A stretch of DNA of 64,000 nt from Rhodobacter sp. NTK016B (GTDB lineage: Bacteria > Pseudomonadota > Alphaproteobacteria > Rhodobacterales > Rhodobacteraceae): assembly GCF_017303295.1 (NCBI RefSeq), contig NZ_JAFKOK010000004.1, positions 62,001 through 126,000 of the forward strand, read 5' to 3'. Numbering within the stretch: the first letter of the stretch is position 1; every line of letters starts with the position of its first letter. Both the position numbers and the translations under genes were made by a program. A model generated the notes under the pieces. That model did not search any database, was not told the origin of the DNA, and saw only the letters and a program-made list of their open reading frames with translations. This document shows positions 1 through 8,608 of the stretch, piece after piece.

Positions 1-23
1 CCGATCTTGCCTGGCCGAAAGGC

Positions 24-1394
24 TCAGAGGTCGAGCATCTCGCGAACCTGCTCCAGCGCGGCGGGCAGGGCGTCGGGATTGTCCTGCGCGGCGTCCAGTT
101 CGGCGCGGGCCGTGGCCTTGTCCGCGTCGCTCAGATCCGAGGCCTCGACGACCGCGACGGCGGTGTCGTGATCGTAGCCGTCCACGGTGAACAGCGTCTC
201 CATTTCGGCGTCGGTCTGGGGCAGGGCGGGCATGTCCGCGGTGGCGAGCTCGGGCTCGGCCGCAACAGACGGCGCCATGTCAGTAGCTGCTTCGGTCGCC
301 GCGTCGTTCATGGCATCGCCCATGTCTTCGATGGCTTGACCGGCGGCTTCCACCGCGTCACCCGTCGCCGCGACGGCGGTGTCCGCCGCATCGCCCGCCG
401 CTTCGGCGGCATCGCCCACGGTTTCTTCCGTGGCTTCAGCAGCGCTCTCGACACCCTCGGCCGTGGCATCAACCGCGTCGTCTGTGGCCGCTGCGGTCGC
501 TTGTGCGGCGTCCTCGGTTGCTTCGGCGGTGGCTTCCGCCGCGTCTTCGGTGGTCGCCATCGTTGCCTCGGCTGCGTCCTCGGTCGCGTCAGCCGTGGCT
601 TCGGCAGCGTCTTCTGTCGCCTCGACGGCATCGCCCGTCATATCGGCGGCGCGGCTCGCGGCGGTTTCAGCGGCGTCTTCGGTGGCCTGAGCGGCGTCTT
701 CCGTTGCTTCGGCGGTGTCGCTGGCGACCTCTTCCGCCGCGCCGGCGGCGTCGCCGAGCGCGTCCTGCGCGCCGTCAACCGCTTCGGCCCCGGTCTCTTG
801 CACCGCATCGACCGCGTCGCCGGTGGCTTCCGCCGCATCCTCGGCCATGGCTTCGGTGCCGTCCACGACGGCCTCGGCAGCATCGCCCGTCGCGTCGGCG
901 GCGTCTTCGGCCATCGCATCGGCACCGGCAGCGGCATCGTCAAGCGCATCGCCGGTCGCTTCGGCTGCGTCCTCGGTCGCGCTGCCGACCGCCTGCGCGG
1001 CGTCGGCAGTCTCTTCGCCCGCCGCGTCCAGCGCTTCATCCGCGTTCTGGGCCGCGTCTTCGGACATCTGCGCCGCATCTTCGGCGATTTCGCGTGCCGC
1101 GTCCGAGGCCGAGCCGACCGCTTCGCTCGCGCTTTGGGTCAGGCCGTCCATGGCCTCGCCGACGCTGTCGACGGTTTCCTCGATCGCCTGCTCGACGCTT
1201 TCGGCAGCGTTCTCAAGCGGGGTGGGGGTGTCGGGGGCCTCGGGCGGCGGGGCCACGGGGGCGGTTTCAGCGATGGGTTCTTGCGGCGCGGGGGCCGGCG
1301 TGGGTTCCGGTTGCGGCGCGGGCTGCTCGCGGGCAACCCAGATGCCGAGACCAGCCGCCAGCACGATGGCTGCGATGATCAGGATCTTTTTCAT
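24..1394 (-). CDS. Exported/anchored Ala-rich hendecad-repeat protein
   Basis: A 456-residue protein of unknown function. The start was placed at the ATG giving MKKILIIAAIV because GAGGAAG lies just upstream; a longer reading to 1433 lacks a ribosome site. Residues 3-20 form a hydrophobic signal or anchor, 24-57 are Pro/Ala/Glu-rich, and about 60-380 consist almost wholly of Ala, Asp, Glu and Thr in 11-residue units such as ATADATEDAAE, ATMATTEDAAE and ATAEATEDAAQ. The last 70 residues are less repetitive and look folded. Hendecads are known from LEA proteins, apolipoproteins and right-handed coiled coils, so a long acidic helix or rod in the periplasm is inferred. It is divergent from infC across 284 bases. 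The low-complexity DNA leaves most other frames open as well. Confidence 0.75.
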   Translation of the reverse strand: MKKILIIAAIVLAAGLGIWVAREQPAPQPEPTPAPAPQEPIAETAPVAPPPEAPDTPTPLENAAESVEQAIEETVDSVGEAMDGLTQSASEAVGSASDAAREIAEDAAQMSEDAAQNADEALDAAGEETADAAQAVGSATEDAAEATGDALDDAAAGADAMAEDAADATGDAAEAVVDGTEAMAEDAAEATGDAVDAVQETGAEAVDGAQDALGDAAGAAEEVASDTAEATEDAAQATEDAAETAASRAADMTGDAVEATEDAAEATADATEDAAEATMATTEDAAEATAEATEDAAQATAAATDDAVDATAEGVESAAEATEETVGDAAEAAGDAADTAVAATGDAVEAAGQAIEDMGDAMNDAATEAATDMAPSVAAEPELATADMPALPQTDAEMETLFTVDGYDHDTAVAVVEASDLSDADKATARAELDAAQDNPDALPAALEQVREMLDL

Positions 1395-1678
1395 GAATTC
1401 TTCCTCGAATGCTTTGCTCTGAAAATGTTGCACTGCAAAACGGCAAAGGCAATGGCACCACGGGACACAAGACCCGTTTTCCGGCCCTCACACCGCGATC
1501 AATCCGCGCAGGCGCCGTTCATCGACTTCTGGAACCCGTGGTGGGCGGGTCCGGGCGCTTCGCTACGACCCGGCGCCACCGATCTGCAGGCCAAATGCGG
1601 TTCCTTCGCTGCTTTCCCTTGCAACCCAGCGGTGCCGGGACTATTTTTCGCCCGTCAGACAACAGAAGGAATCCGACC

Positions 1679-2218
1679 ATAGCTCGCAGACCCCACAACG
1701 CACCGCCCAGCCGCGATACCGGACCCCGCGTGAACGACCGCATTCGCGCACCCGAAGTCCGACTCATCGGGGCAGAAGGCGAAAATATCGGCGTCGTTCC
1801 GCCCGCCCGGGCGATGGCACTGGCAGGAGAGGCCGGGCTCGACCTTGTCGAGATCTCGCCGAACGCCACGCCCCCGGTCTGCAAGATCATGGATTTCGGC
1901 AAGTTCAAATACGAACAGCAGAAGCGCGAAGCCGAAGCACGCAAGAAGCAGAAGACGATCGAGATCAAGGAAATCAAGTTCCGTCCCAATACGGATACCC
2001 ACGATTACGACGTCAAGATGCGCTCGGTGCAGAAGTTTCTGGGCGAGGGTGACAAGGTCAAGGTCACGCTGCGCTTCAAGGGCCGCGAAATGGCGCACCA
2101 GCAGCTCGGGATGGAGCTTCTCAATCGGGTTGCCTCGGATGTCGAGGAAATCGGCAAGATCGAGAACATGCCCAAGCTTGAAGGCCGTCAGATGGTGATG
2201 ATGATCGCCCCGCGCTGA
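1679..2218 (+). CDS. infC: Translation initiation factor IF-3
   Basis: IF-3 binds the 30S subunit, blocks premature joining of 50S and monitors the start codon. The protein shows the N-terminal domain ([18 protein letters not shown]), the Lys/Glu-rich linker helix around [13 protein letters not shown], and the C-terminal domain ([16 protein letters not shown], then [10 protein letters not shown]). No ATG or GTG fits the family N terminus. In the place where homologues read MARRPHN there is an ATA codon (IARRPHN), with AGAAGGA 7 bases upstream, giving 179 residues. infC is known for rare start codons (AUU in E. coli) that let IF-3 repress its own translation; ATA here is inferred from alignment by eye. 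The 284-base leader has no other gene. A strong terminator follows at once, so infC is not joined to rpmI-rplT here. Confidence 0.93.
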   Translation: MARRPHNAPPSRDTGPRVNDRIRAPEVRLIGAEGENIGVVPPARAMALAGEAGLDLVEISPNATPPVCKIMDFGKFKYEQQKREAEARKKQKTIEIKEIKFRPNTDTHDYDVKMRSVQKFLGEGDKVKVTLRFKGREMAHQQLGMELLNRVASDVEEIGKIENMPKLEGRQMVMMIAPR

Positions 2219-2265
2219 GCCTGCGCAAGACTGCCCGCAGATCCATGGCTTCGGGCCAGGAATAG

Positions 2266-2291
2266 AAACGCCGCCCTCGGGCGGCGTTTTT
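2266..2291 (+). terminator. Rho-independent terminator of infC
   Basis: AAACGCCGCCC pairs perfectly with GGGCGGCGTTT across a two-base TC turn and is followed by TTTTT. It starts 47 bases after the infC stop. The A-tract before the stem would also let it work for the minus-strand gene ending at 2344. Confidence 0.9.
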
Positions 2292-2343
2292 CATGGGCAT
2301 AATGGTCGTCGCCTTGTCGGGCCGTCGTCAGGAAGGCCCGTTT

Positions 2344-3396
2344 TCAGGGCTGGTTGTCCAGCGACGGAAGCCGCCGCCGGTAACGCTCGATCTCGTCTTC
2401 CAGCGCGGCGGCGAGACAGGGCACGCGTTCGTGCATCCGGGCCAGCATTTCGCCCCGCGCGCGCAGGGTATGGGCCAGCATCATCCGCCGCAGCACGCTG
2501 CCGCGCCCGCGCGGGCTGGCCAGGAATTCTTCCTGCGAGATCAGCGTTTCCGACGGCGAGGCGATCCGCAACAGCAGCTCATGCCCGCCCACCGCGCGAT
2601 AAGCGGCCCCCAGGCAGGCGCTGTTATCCTCGGGGCAGGCGACGGCGCACAGGGCGGCCACCGGCGCGGCGGTTTCGCTTTCACGCAGCCACAAGGCCGT
2701 GCGCTCGGGATCGGTGCTCAGGCCCATCAGCGCGCGCTGGGGATGGCCCTCGGCCACCAGCGCCGCCACCCGCTCGCGCGCCTGCCGGTCGGCATGGCGC
2801 CAGACGAGAAACAGCATCTCGCTGTCGACCAGCGGGGACTCGAGCGTTTCGGGTGTCAGGTGTCGCAGCCCGGCATGGCCGCGTCCGGCCAGCACCATCG
2901 CCGCTGTGCGCGCGGCCAGCGGTTCGCCTTCGCGCGCCAGCGTCTCGGCCGCGCCGATGCCGCCATCGGCGGCGGCATAGGGGCGCCGCAGCGCCGTCAT
3001 CGCGGTGACGACCGGATGATCGCCCGCCAGCGGCACCCAGTTCAGGCCCGACATCCCGCCCGGCGCCCGCATCAGCGCTGCACGCTCGGTGGCGGGCATA
3101 TGCGCCAGATACGGCCCCTGCAGCGTCGGCATCGAATCGATGCGCCCCAGCAGCAGACGGGCGGCGTCGTTGCCATCGGTGGCAAGCTGCGCCAGCGCGG
3201 GCAGGGCTTGCGCCTCGTAATCCTGAAGCCAGGCGTCGCGCGCGGCGCGGAAATCGGCATCGTCCGATCCGGGCACCGGACCTGCCAAGGCCGCGGCGCC
3301 GGCGACCGGAAAGGTCAGCGCGACGGTGAAAATCGCGGCGAGGAGGCGACGGATCGGCGCCCCCGGGCCGCGCGAAGTTCGACGGATAGGTTTCAC
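2344..3396 (-). CDS. Exported helical protein of unknown function
   Basis: A 350-residue protein starting at GTG. Residues 1-40 combine a basic head (MKPIRRTSRGPGAPIRR) with a hydrophobic stretch ending near ALA, so export is likely. The rest is Ala/Leu/Arg-rich and predicted helical, with short helix pairs that recall Sel1/TPR solenoids (for example DAARLLLGRIDSMPTLQG and EPLAARTAAMVLAGRGHAG), but no motif can be matched with certainty. Three Cys fall close together in CAVACPEDNSAC, possibly a disulfide. It ends 52 bases beyond the infC terminator and starts 19 bases after the stop of the DsbA-like gene, suggesting one transcript with it. I do not recognise the family. Confidence 0.7.
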   Translation of the reverse strand: MKPIRRTSRGPGAPIRRLLAAIFTVALTFPVAGAAALAGPVPGSDDADFRAARDAWLQDYEAQALPALAQLATDGNDAARLLLGRIDSMPTLQGPYLAHMPATERAALMRAPGGMSGLNWVPLAGDHPVVTAMTALRRPYAAADGGIGAAETLAREGEPLAARTAAMVLAGRGHAGLRHLTPETLESPLVDSEMLFLVWRHADRQARERVAALVAEGHPQRALMGLSTDPERTALWLRESETAAPVAALCAVACPEDNSACLGAAYRAVGGHELLLRIASPSETLISQEEFLASPRGRGSVLRRMMLAHTLRARGEMLARMHERVPCLAAALEDEIERYRRRLPSLDNQP

Positions 3397-3415
3397 GGGT
3401 CTTTGTTGCCGCGCC

Positions 3416-4192
3416 TCAGCCGCGCATCTGCGCTACGGTGGCCTGCATCGCGTCGAGCGGCAGGTAGCCGCGCAGCAGCTCGCCTTCGTCCTCGCCGTCA
3501 CCCATCACGAAGGTGGGCGTGCCGGTGATGCGCAGCCGCTCGGCCAGCGCATGATTCGCCTGCAGGATCTCGGTCACAGCGTCGCCGTTCATCGCCGCCA
3601 GAACCTCGGTCGCATCGAGGCCAAGGTCCTCGGCCATGCCGCGCAGATCGTCGGGCGTGACATCGCCGTCCCAGCTCATCAGCGCGTCGTGGACCTCGGC
3701 ATAGGGCTCGTCGCCACCGATCTGCTGCACGGCCACGGCGAAACGGCTCATGATTTCGGATTGCGGGCCGAGAATCGGGAATTCCTTGACGATCAGGCGA
3801 ATATTGCCGTCGCTTTCGATCAACTCGCTGACCGCAGGCTGGGCGCGGCGGCAATAGCCGCAGCGGTAATCCATGAACTCGACCAGCGTGATATCGCCCT
3901 CGGGATTGCCACCGACCCACGAATGGCCGTCATCGAAGATATCGGCGGCGTTGATCTCGACCAGCGCCAGATCCATCTCGGCCTGCTGCGCTTCCTGCCG
4001 GCGCTCGTATTCGGCGACGGCTTCGAAGATCACCTCGGGGTGTTCCATCAGGTAGGCGCGCACCGCATCGCCAAAGGCCTCACGGTCCTGTTCGGACGCC
4101 GGTGCCGACTGTGCCATGGCGGGCAGGGTGGTCAGCGACGTGGTCGCGAAACAGGCGGCGAGGGTTGCGGCGATCACGGACTTGCGGATCAT
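3416..4192 (-). CDS. DsbA-family thiol:disulfide oxidoreductase
   Basis: A 258-residue periplasmic thioredoxin-fold protein. The start MIRKSVIAAT was chosen because it gives a clean signal peptide ending AMAQ (residue 28) and has GGAG upstream. Residues 35-80 form a helical N-terminal segment (REAFGDAVRAYLMEHPEVI) typical of the ScsC/BdbD branch of DsbA proteins. The active site is CGYC (111-114) after ITLVEFMDYR, and the cis-proline loop is TGTPTFVMGD near the C terminus. It probably oxidises or isomerises disulfides in exported proteins; which of these cannot be read from the sequence. It is divergent from the amidase gene and followed by the unknown exported protein. Confidence 0.88.
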   Translation of the reverse strand: MIRKSVIAATLAACFATTSLTTLPAMAQSAPASEQDREAFGDAVRAYLMEHPEVIFEAVAEYERRQEAQQAEMDLALVEINAADIFDDGHSWVGGNPEGDITLVEFMDYRCGYCRRAQPAVSELIESDGNIRLIVKEFPILGPQSEIMSRFAVAVQQIGGDEPYAEVHDALMSWDGDVTPDDLRGMAEDLGLDATEVLAAMNGDAVTEILQANHALAERLRITGTPTFVMGDGEDEGELLRGYLPLDAMQATVAQMRG

Positions 4193-4427
4193 GGGGGCGG
4201 GCTCCTGACATCTAAATCGCGCGCAGAGTGCGCGGCGGGGCGGGGCAACACAAGACCGGATACGACCTGTGCCCAATCATTGACCCAATCGTGAACCGTT
4301 TCCCGGCCCCCCGCAAGCCGGGGGCGCGGCACGGGGATTTTCCCGGCGCGACTTTCGCGCTACCACCTGTAGCGAGCAGAACACCAGCGCCCCGGACCAA
4401 GGCAGCGCGACACCATCGGAGAGCAGC

Positions 4428-5693
4428 ATGCACAGCATCGGAATGCGCATCGGGATAAGGGGCGTGCTTTGCAGCCTGCTGGTCCTGCTGCTGATGCTCT
4501 GTACCCAGCCGCTCGCGGCGCAGACCGGCGATCAGAGCCTTGGCGCCGTGGCCCGGCTGGATGGTGATGTCACGCTCGACGCCGTGCGCAGCGATCTTCT
4601 GGTCGAGATCCCGCTCAGCCAGCCGGTGCCGTGGCGCACAAGGCTGATGACCGAACCGCCGCGCGCGGTGGTCGATTTCCGCACGCTCGACTGGGGCGAT
4701 CTGGACCCCGCCGACATCGCGCGGGCCGGGCAGGCCACGGCGCTCAGGATCGGCAATGCGGGCGGCGGCTGGTCGCGGCTGGTGATCGAACTTGACGAGC
4801 CCATGGGCTTTACCCGGGCGGGCCTGACCTCGGATGCCGAAACCGGGGCCGCGCGGCTGGCGTTGCGCCTTGAACCCATCGATGCCGAGGATTTCGCGCG
4901 TCAGGCCGCTGCGCTGGCTGCGACCGATAACGGCATCCCCGACAGCGCGCTGCGCGGTGGCGATGGCCGCGCGCCGCTGGGATTGCGGCCCACGCTGGTG
5001 GTGCTTGATCCCGGTCACGGCGGCGTCGATCCCGGCGCGGTTCACGAGGGCACGCAGGAGGCCAATGTCACGCTGACCTTCGCCCGCGAACTGGCCGAGG
5101 CGCTGGAGCGTACCGGCCGCTATCAGGTGGTCCTGACCCGCGACAGCGACACGTTCGTCTCGCTCGAAGCGCGCATCACCGTGGCGCATTCCGCGCGGGC
5201 CGATGTTTTCCTGTCGCTTCACGCCGATGCGCTTGCCGATGGTCAGGCTGTGGGCGCCACGGTCTACACGCTGGCCGACGGTGCCGCCGATGCCGCCGCT
5301 ACCGCGCTGGCCGAGCGGCACGACCGCGACGACCTGATGGGCGGCGGCGTCGATCTGACCGGCACCGACGACGCGATCGCAGGCGTGCTGATGGACATGG
5401 CCCGCGTGCAGACCCAACCCGCCACCGACCGGCTGGCGCGCGCGCTGGTGGGCGGGATCCGCGATGCCGAGTTGCACATGCACCGTCATCCGTGGCAGCA
5501 GGCGGCGTTTTCGGTGCTGAAATCGCCCTCGGTTCCCTCGGCGTTGCTGGAGCTGGGCTTTCTGTCCTCGGATGCCGACCGCGCGCGGCTGGGCGACCGG
5601 CGCTGGCGCACGCAGATGGAACGGGCGCTGATCTCGGCGCTGGACACCTGGGTCGCGGGCGAGGTCGCGCTGCAGGATCTGCGGCTGCGCTGA
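4428..5693 (+). CDS. amiC: N-acetylmuramoyl-L-alanine amidase (AmiC type)
   Basis: A periplasmic zinc amidase that cuts the stem peptide from N-acetylmuramic acid, mainly at cell separation. Of 421 residues, 1-32 are a signal peptide (LVLLLMLCTQPLAAQ), about 40-150 an AMIN domain that targets peptidoglycan or the divisome, and about 185-415 the Amidase_3 domain. Visible zinc and catalytic residues are the His in VLDPGHGGVDPGA, the Glu in EGTQEANVTL, the His in VFLSLHADA and the Glu in SALLELGFLSS. The ATG is preceded by GGAG. The next gene, PBP1A, is 151 bases on and has its own likely promoter; both act on the cell wall. Confidence 0.93.
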   Translation: MHSIGMRIGIRGVLCSLLVLLLMLCTQPLAAQTGDQSLGAVARLDGDVTLDAVRSDLLVEIPLSQPVPWRTRLMTEPPRAVVDFRTLDWGDLDPADIARAGQATALRIGNAGGGWSRLVIELDEPMGFTRAGLTSDAETGAARLALRLEPIDAEDFARQAAALAATDNGIPDSALRGGDGRAPLGLRPTLVVLDPGHGGVDPGAVHEGTQEANVTLTFARELAEALERTGRYQVVLTRDSDTFVSLEARITVAHSARADVFLSLHADALADGQAVGATVYTLADGAADAAATALAERHDRDDLMGGGVDLTGTDDAIAGVLMDMARVQTQPATDRLARALVGGIRDAELHMHRHPWQQAAFSVLKSPSVPSALLELGFLSSDADRARLGDRRWRTQMERALISALDTWVAGEVALQDLRLR

Positions 5694-5770
5694 AACGGGC
5701 AGGGGGCGTCGTCCGTTCGGGGCCGTTCGCTCACGCTTGCGCGATTTCCCGCATCCGCGCGCGCTAGGCT

Positions 5771-5798
5771 TTTGACCCGCGCAACGCTTGTGTATAGA
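5771..5798 (+). promoter_or_regulatory. Probable promoter of the PBP1A gene
   Basis: TTTGAC/TTGACC (5771-5777) and TATAGA (5793-5798) are 15-16 bases apart, and TG directly precedes the -10. It lies 47 bases before the chosen TTG start. The alternative upstream TTG at 5788 falls inside this element, which argues against it as a start. Confidence 0.5.
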
Positions 5799-5844
5799 CG
5801 ATGCGCACACCCCTCGACATCCTGCCTCGACCCGGAGCGCATCC

Positions 5845-8379
5845 TTGACCCGAGCCATTCTCTCGTTCTTTGGCGGCCTGTTCAGCTTCATCATGCTGGG
5901 CACGGTCTTTGCCGCGCTGACTGTCGGCGGGGTCATCTGGGTTTACACGCATGATCTGCCCTCGACCGAGCAGCTGGCGAATTACGAACCGCCGATGATC
6001 AGCCGCGTCTATTCGGGCGAAGGCCAGATGATGGACGAATTCGCGAGGGAACGCCGCCTGTTCACCCCGATCGAGGATATCCCGCCGCTGCTGCGTCAGG
6101 CCTTCATCTCGGCCGAGGACCGTTTTTTCTACGAGCATCAGGGCTTCAATCCGCTGGCGATGATCTCGGCGGCGCGCGACGCTGTGGTGTCGCGCGGGCG
6201 TAACGTGCGGGGGGCGTCGACCATCACCCAGCAGGTGATGAAGAACTTCCTGCTGTCGTCGGACCGCACGGTCGAGCGCAAGATCCGCGAGATCATTCTG
6301 GCCTTTCGCGTCGAGCAGACGCTGTCCAAGGACGAGATTCTCGAACTCTATCTCAACGAGATCTTTCTGGGGCAGAATTCGTTCGGGGTCACCGCCGCAG
6401 CGCAGACCTATTTCAACAAGACGCTCGAAGAACTCACGGTCGAGGAAATGGCCTTCCTCGCCTCGTTGCCGCAGGCGCCGTCGCAATATCATCCGGTGCG
6501 TGCCCGAGAACGCGTGACCGAACGGCGCAACTGGGTGCTGGGGCAGATGGCCGATAACGGCTATATCACGCGCGAAGAGGCCGAGGCGGCGCGCGCCCGC
6601 CCGCTGCAAACGGTGCAGGGTGGCGATATCGACGCGTTCCGCCAGAGCCTGCCCGACCGCGATTACTTCTCGGACGAGATCCGCCGCCAGCTGTCCACGA
6701 CCTTCGGCGAAGAGGAATTCTTCACCGGCGGCCTGTCGATCCGCGCCACCGTGCATCCCGAATTGCAGGTGACGGCGGCGCATGCGCTTCAGCGCGCGCT
6801 TGAGCGCTACGACCGAGCACAGGGCGAATGGCGCGGCACCGGCGTGCGGCTGACCGACGAGCAGCGGGCGACGGAAGAGGCATGGCGTCAGGCGCTGGCC
6901 GAGACCCCCCTTGCGCGTGACATCACGCTCGACAATCTGTGGCGCCCGGCGGTGGTGCTGTCGGTCACGCCCGACCGCGCCGAACTGGGCATCGAGGGGA
7001 TCGAGGGCACTGGGCAGGTGGACCGCCCCGATATCAACTGGCTGCCCGGCTCGATGTCCGACACGCTCAGCCCGGGCGACGTTGTCTATGTCCGCGCGAT
7101 CACCTCGGATGACGATGACAGTTTCCAGCGCTGGTCGCTGCGCCAGATCCCCGAAGTGCAGGGCGCCTTCATGGCGATGGACGTCAATACCGGCCGCGTG
7201 ATCGCGATGCAGGGGGGCTTCAGCTATCAGGAAAGCTCGTTCAACCGCGCCACGCAGGCGATGCGCCAGCCCGGGTCGAGCTTCAAACCCTTTGTCTATG
7301 CCGCCGCGCTGGATTCGGGCTTCACCCCCGCCACGATCATCATCGACGCGCCGATCGAGATCGATACCGGCGACGGGATCTGGCGGCCCTCGAATGCCGG
7401 CGGCGACTGGCTGGGCCCGGCGCCGATGCGGCTGGGGATCGAGCAATCGCGCAACCTGATGACCGTTCGGCTGGCGCAGGAAGTGGGCATGGAGGTCGTC
7501 GCGGGCTATGCCGAACGCTTCGGCGTCTATGATCGGCTGCAGCCCTTCCTTGCCAATTCGCTGGGCGCGCAAGAGACCACCCTGTTCCGCGTCGTCGCCG
7601 CCTATGCAATGTTCGCCAATGGCGGCGAACGGGTGGAACCCACACTGGTCGACCGCGTGCAGGACCGCTGGGGGCGCACAGTCTATCGCCATGACGAACG
7701 GCAATGCATCGAATGCGGCCAACCCGACCTGCCCGCCGGTCAGGCGCCGTGGATCGCCTCGCGCCGCCAGCGCGTGATGGACCCGATCACCGCCTATCAG
7801 CTGACCTCGATGATGCAGGGCGTGGTGCAGCGCGGCACGGCCTCGGGGGCGGTGCGCCTGCCGGTGCCGATCGCGGGCAAGACCGGCACGACCAACGACG
7901 CGCGCGACGTGTGGTTCGTGGGCTTTTCCTCGACCGTGGTGGCAGGCTGCTATATCGGTTTCGACCGTCCCCGCTCGCTGGGGCGTCGCGCCTCGGGCGG
8001 CGGCATGTGCGCGCCGGTCTTTCAGGAATTCATGCTCGAAGCGATCGACGAATTCGGCGGGGGGCGTTTTACCGTGCCGCCGGGCGGCCATTTTATCGCC
8101 ATCGACCGCCATACCGGCGAGCGCGTGCCCGATGGCAGCGGCGGCGACGTGGTGTCAGAGTATTTCCGCGACGGCGAAGAGCCGGTCTTCGGCATCGACG
8201 CGCTGATCGATGGCGGGTTCGCCATGGGCATGTCGCTGCCGGTCTTCGAGCCCGATGTGCAGATGATGCTCAACGAGGACGGGGTCGAGGTTCCGGTCGA
8301 GCCCCAATCCGATAGCGCCACGATCGAGGTCCCGGCGCAGACCAATTTCGGCACGCTCTCGGCGGGCGGGCTGTACTGA
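5845..8379 (+). CDS. mrcA: Penicillin-binding protein 1A
   Basis: A bifunctional peptidoglycan glycosyltransferase and DD-transpeptidase anchored in the inner membrane. The start is taken as the TTG of LTRAILSFFGG with GGAG 7 bases upstream, giving 844 residues. A TM anchor covers about 8-33. The GT51 domain carries the catalytic Glu in AEDRFFYEHQGFNP (about residue 91) and GASTITQQV; an OB-like insert follows (about 290-420). The transpeptidase has SSFK in QPGSSFKPF (about 477), SRN in IEQSRNLM and KTG in AGKTGTTND (about 678). The tail after about 740 is acidic and not conserved. Length fits class A PBPs of the group. Confidence 0.94.
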   Translation: MTRAILSFFGGLFSFIMLGTVFAALTVGGVIWVYTHDLPSTEQLANYEPPMISRVYSGEGQMMDEFARERRLFTPIEDIPPLLRQAFISAEDRFFYEHQGFNPLAMISAARDAVVSRGRNVRGASTITQQVMKNFLLSSDRTVERKIREIILAFRVEQTLSKDEILELYLNEIFLGQNSFGVTAAAQTYFNKTLEELTVEEMAFLASLPQAPSQYHPVRARERVTERRNWVLGQMADNGYITREEAEAARARPLQTVQGGDIDAFRQSLPDRDYFSDEIRRQLSTTFGEEEFFTGGLSIRATVHPELQVTAAHALQRALERYDRAQGEWRGTGVRLTDEQRATEEAWRQALAETPLARDITLDNLWRPAVVLSVTPDRAELGIEGIEGTGQVDRPDINWLPGSMSDTLSPGDVVYVRAITSDDDDSFQRWSLRQIPEVQGAFMAMDVNTGRVIAMQGGFSYQESSFNRATQAMRQPGSSFKPFVYAAALDSGFTPATIIIDAPIEIDTGDGIWRPSNAGGDWLGPAPMRLGIEQSRNLMTVRLAQEVGMEVVAGYAERFGVYDRLQPFLANSLGAQETTLFRVVAAYAMFANGGERVEPTLVDRVQDRWGRTVYRHDERQCIECGQPDLPAGQAPWIASRRQRVMDPITAYQLTSMMQGVVQRGTASGAVRLPVPIAGKTGTTNDARDVWFVGFSSTVVAGCYIGFDRPRSLGRRASGGGMCAPVFQEFMLEAIDEFGGGRFTVPPGGHFIAIDRHTGERVPDGSGGDVVSEYFRDGEEPVFGIDALIDGGFAMGMSLPVFEPDVQMMLNEDGVEVPVEPQSDSATIEVPAQTNFGTLSAGGLY

Positions 8380-8485
8380 CGCAATTCGTTTCCGGACATG
8401 AGCGGCGCCTCCCGTTGGGCCGGGCCGGGGCGCTGCGCGCCCCGGCGGGGTCTTTGGTCCACGGGGCGGTGACAGGGTGGCAGCC

Positions 8486-8536
8486 CCGGGGGCGCCGCCC
8501 CCGGACCCCCGGAGTATTTCCGACAGAGTGAAAGGG
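8486..8536 (+). repeat. Intergenic repeat, divergent copy A
   Basis: An 8-bp G/C hairpin (8486-8493 with 8497-8504) is followed by CCCCCGGAGTATTTCCGA and AGAGTGAAAGGG. It resembles the other copies in this window in layout, but the core has changed from GGATATTT to GGAGTATTT and from AAAGATG to GTGAAAG. It lies between the PBP1A stop and the glutathione transferase start, where it could also end transcription. Confidence 0.5.
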
Positions 8537-8608
8537 CGTGGGTCTCCGCTGCGTCACGCTTGCACAGGGCGGCGGAGGGCGCTTCACTGCGGGGCGGGGA
8601 GAGAGACG

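Noticed and set aside
1460-1480. ACGGG-ACACAAGA-CCCGT plus TTTT as a terminator
   Set aside because: Only a 5-bp stem and no gene ends just before it on the plus strand; too weak to list.
168-1682. Long plus-strand reading frame opposite the hendecad-repeat gene
   Set aside because: It mirrors the low-complexity repeat DNA, giving a Gly/Arg/Cys-rich product without any fold or signal, and overlaps the infC leader and start.
5764-8112. 782-codon minus-strand frame opposite the PBP1A gene
   Set aside because: An antisense shadow in GC-rich DNA; the product is His/Arg/Gln-rich with no domain, while the plus strand has every PBP1A motif.
5788-8379. PBP1A start at TTG 5788
   Set aside because: This codon overlaps the likely -10 element and has no ribosome site; the TTG at 5845 has GGAG at good spacing.
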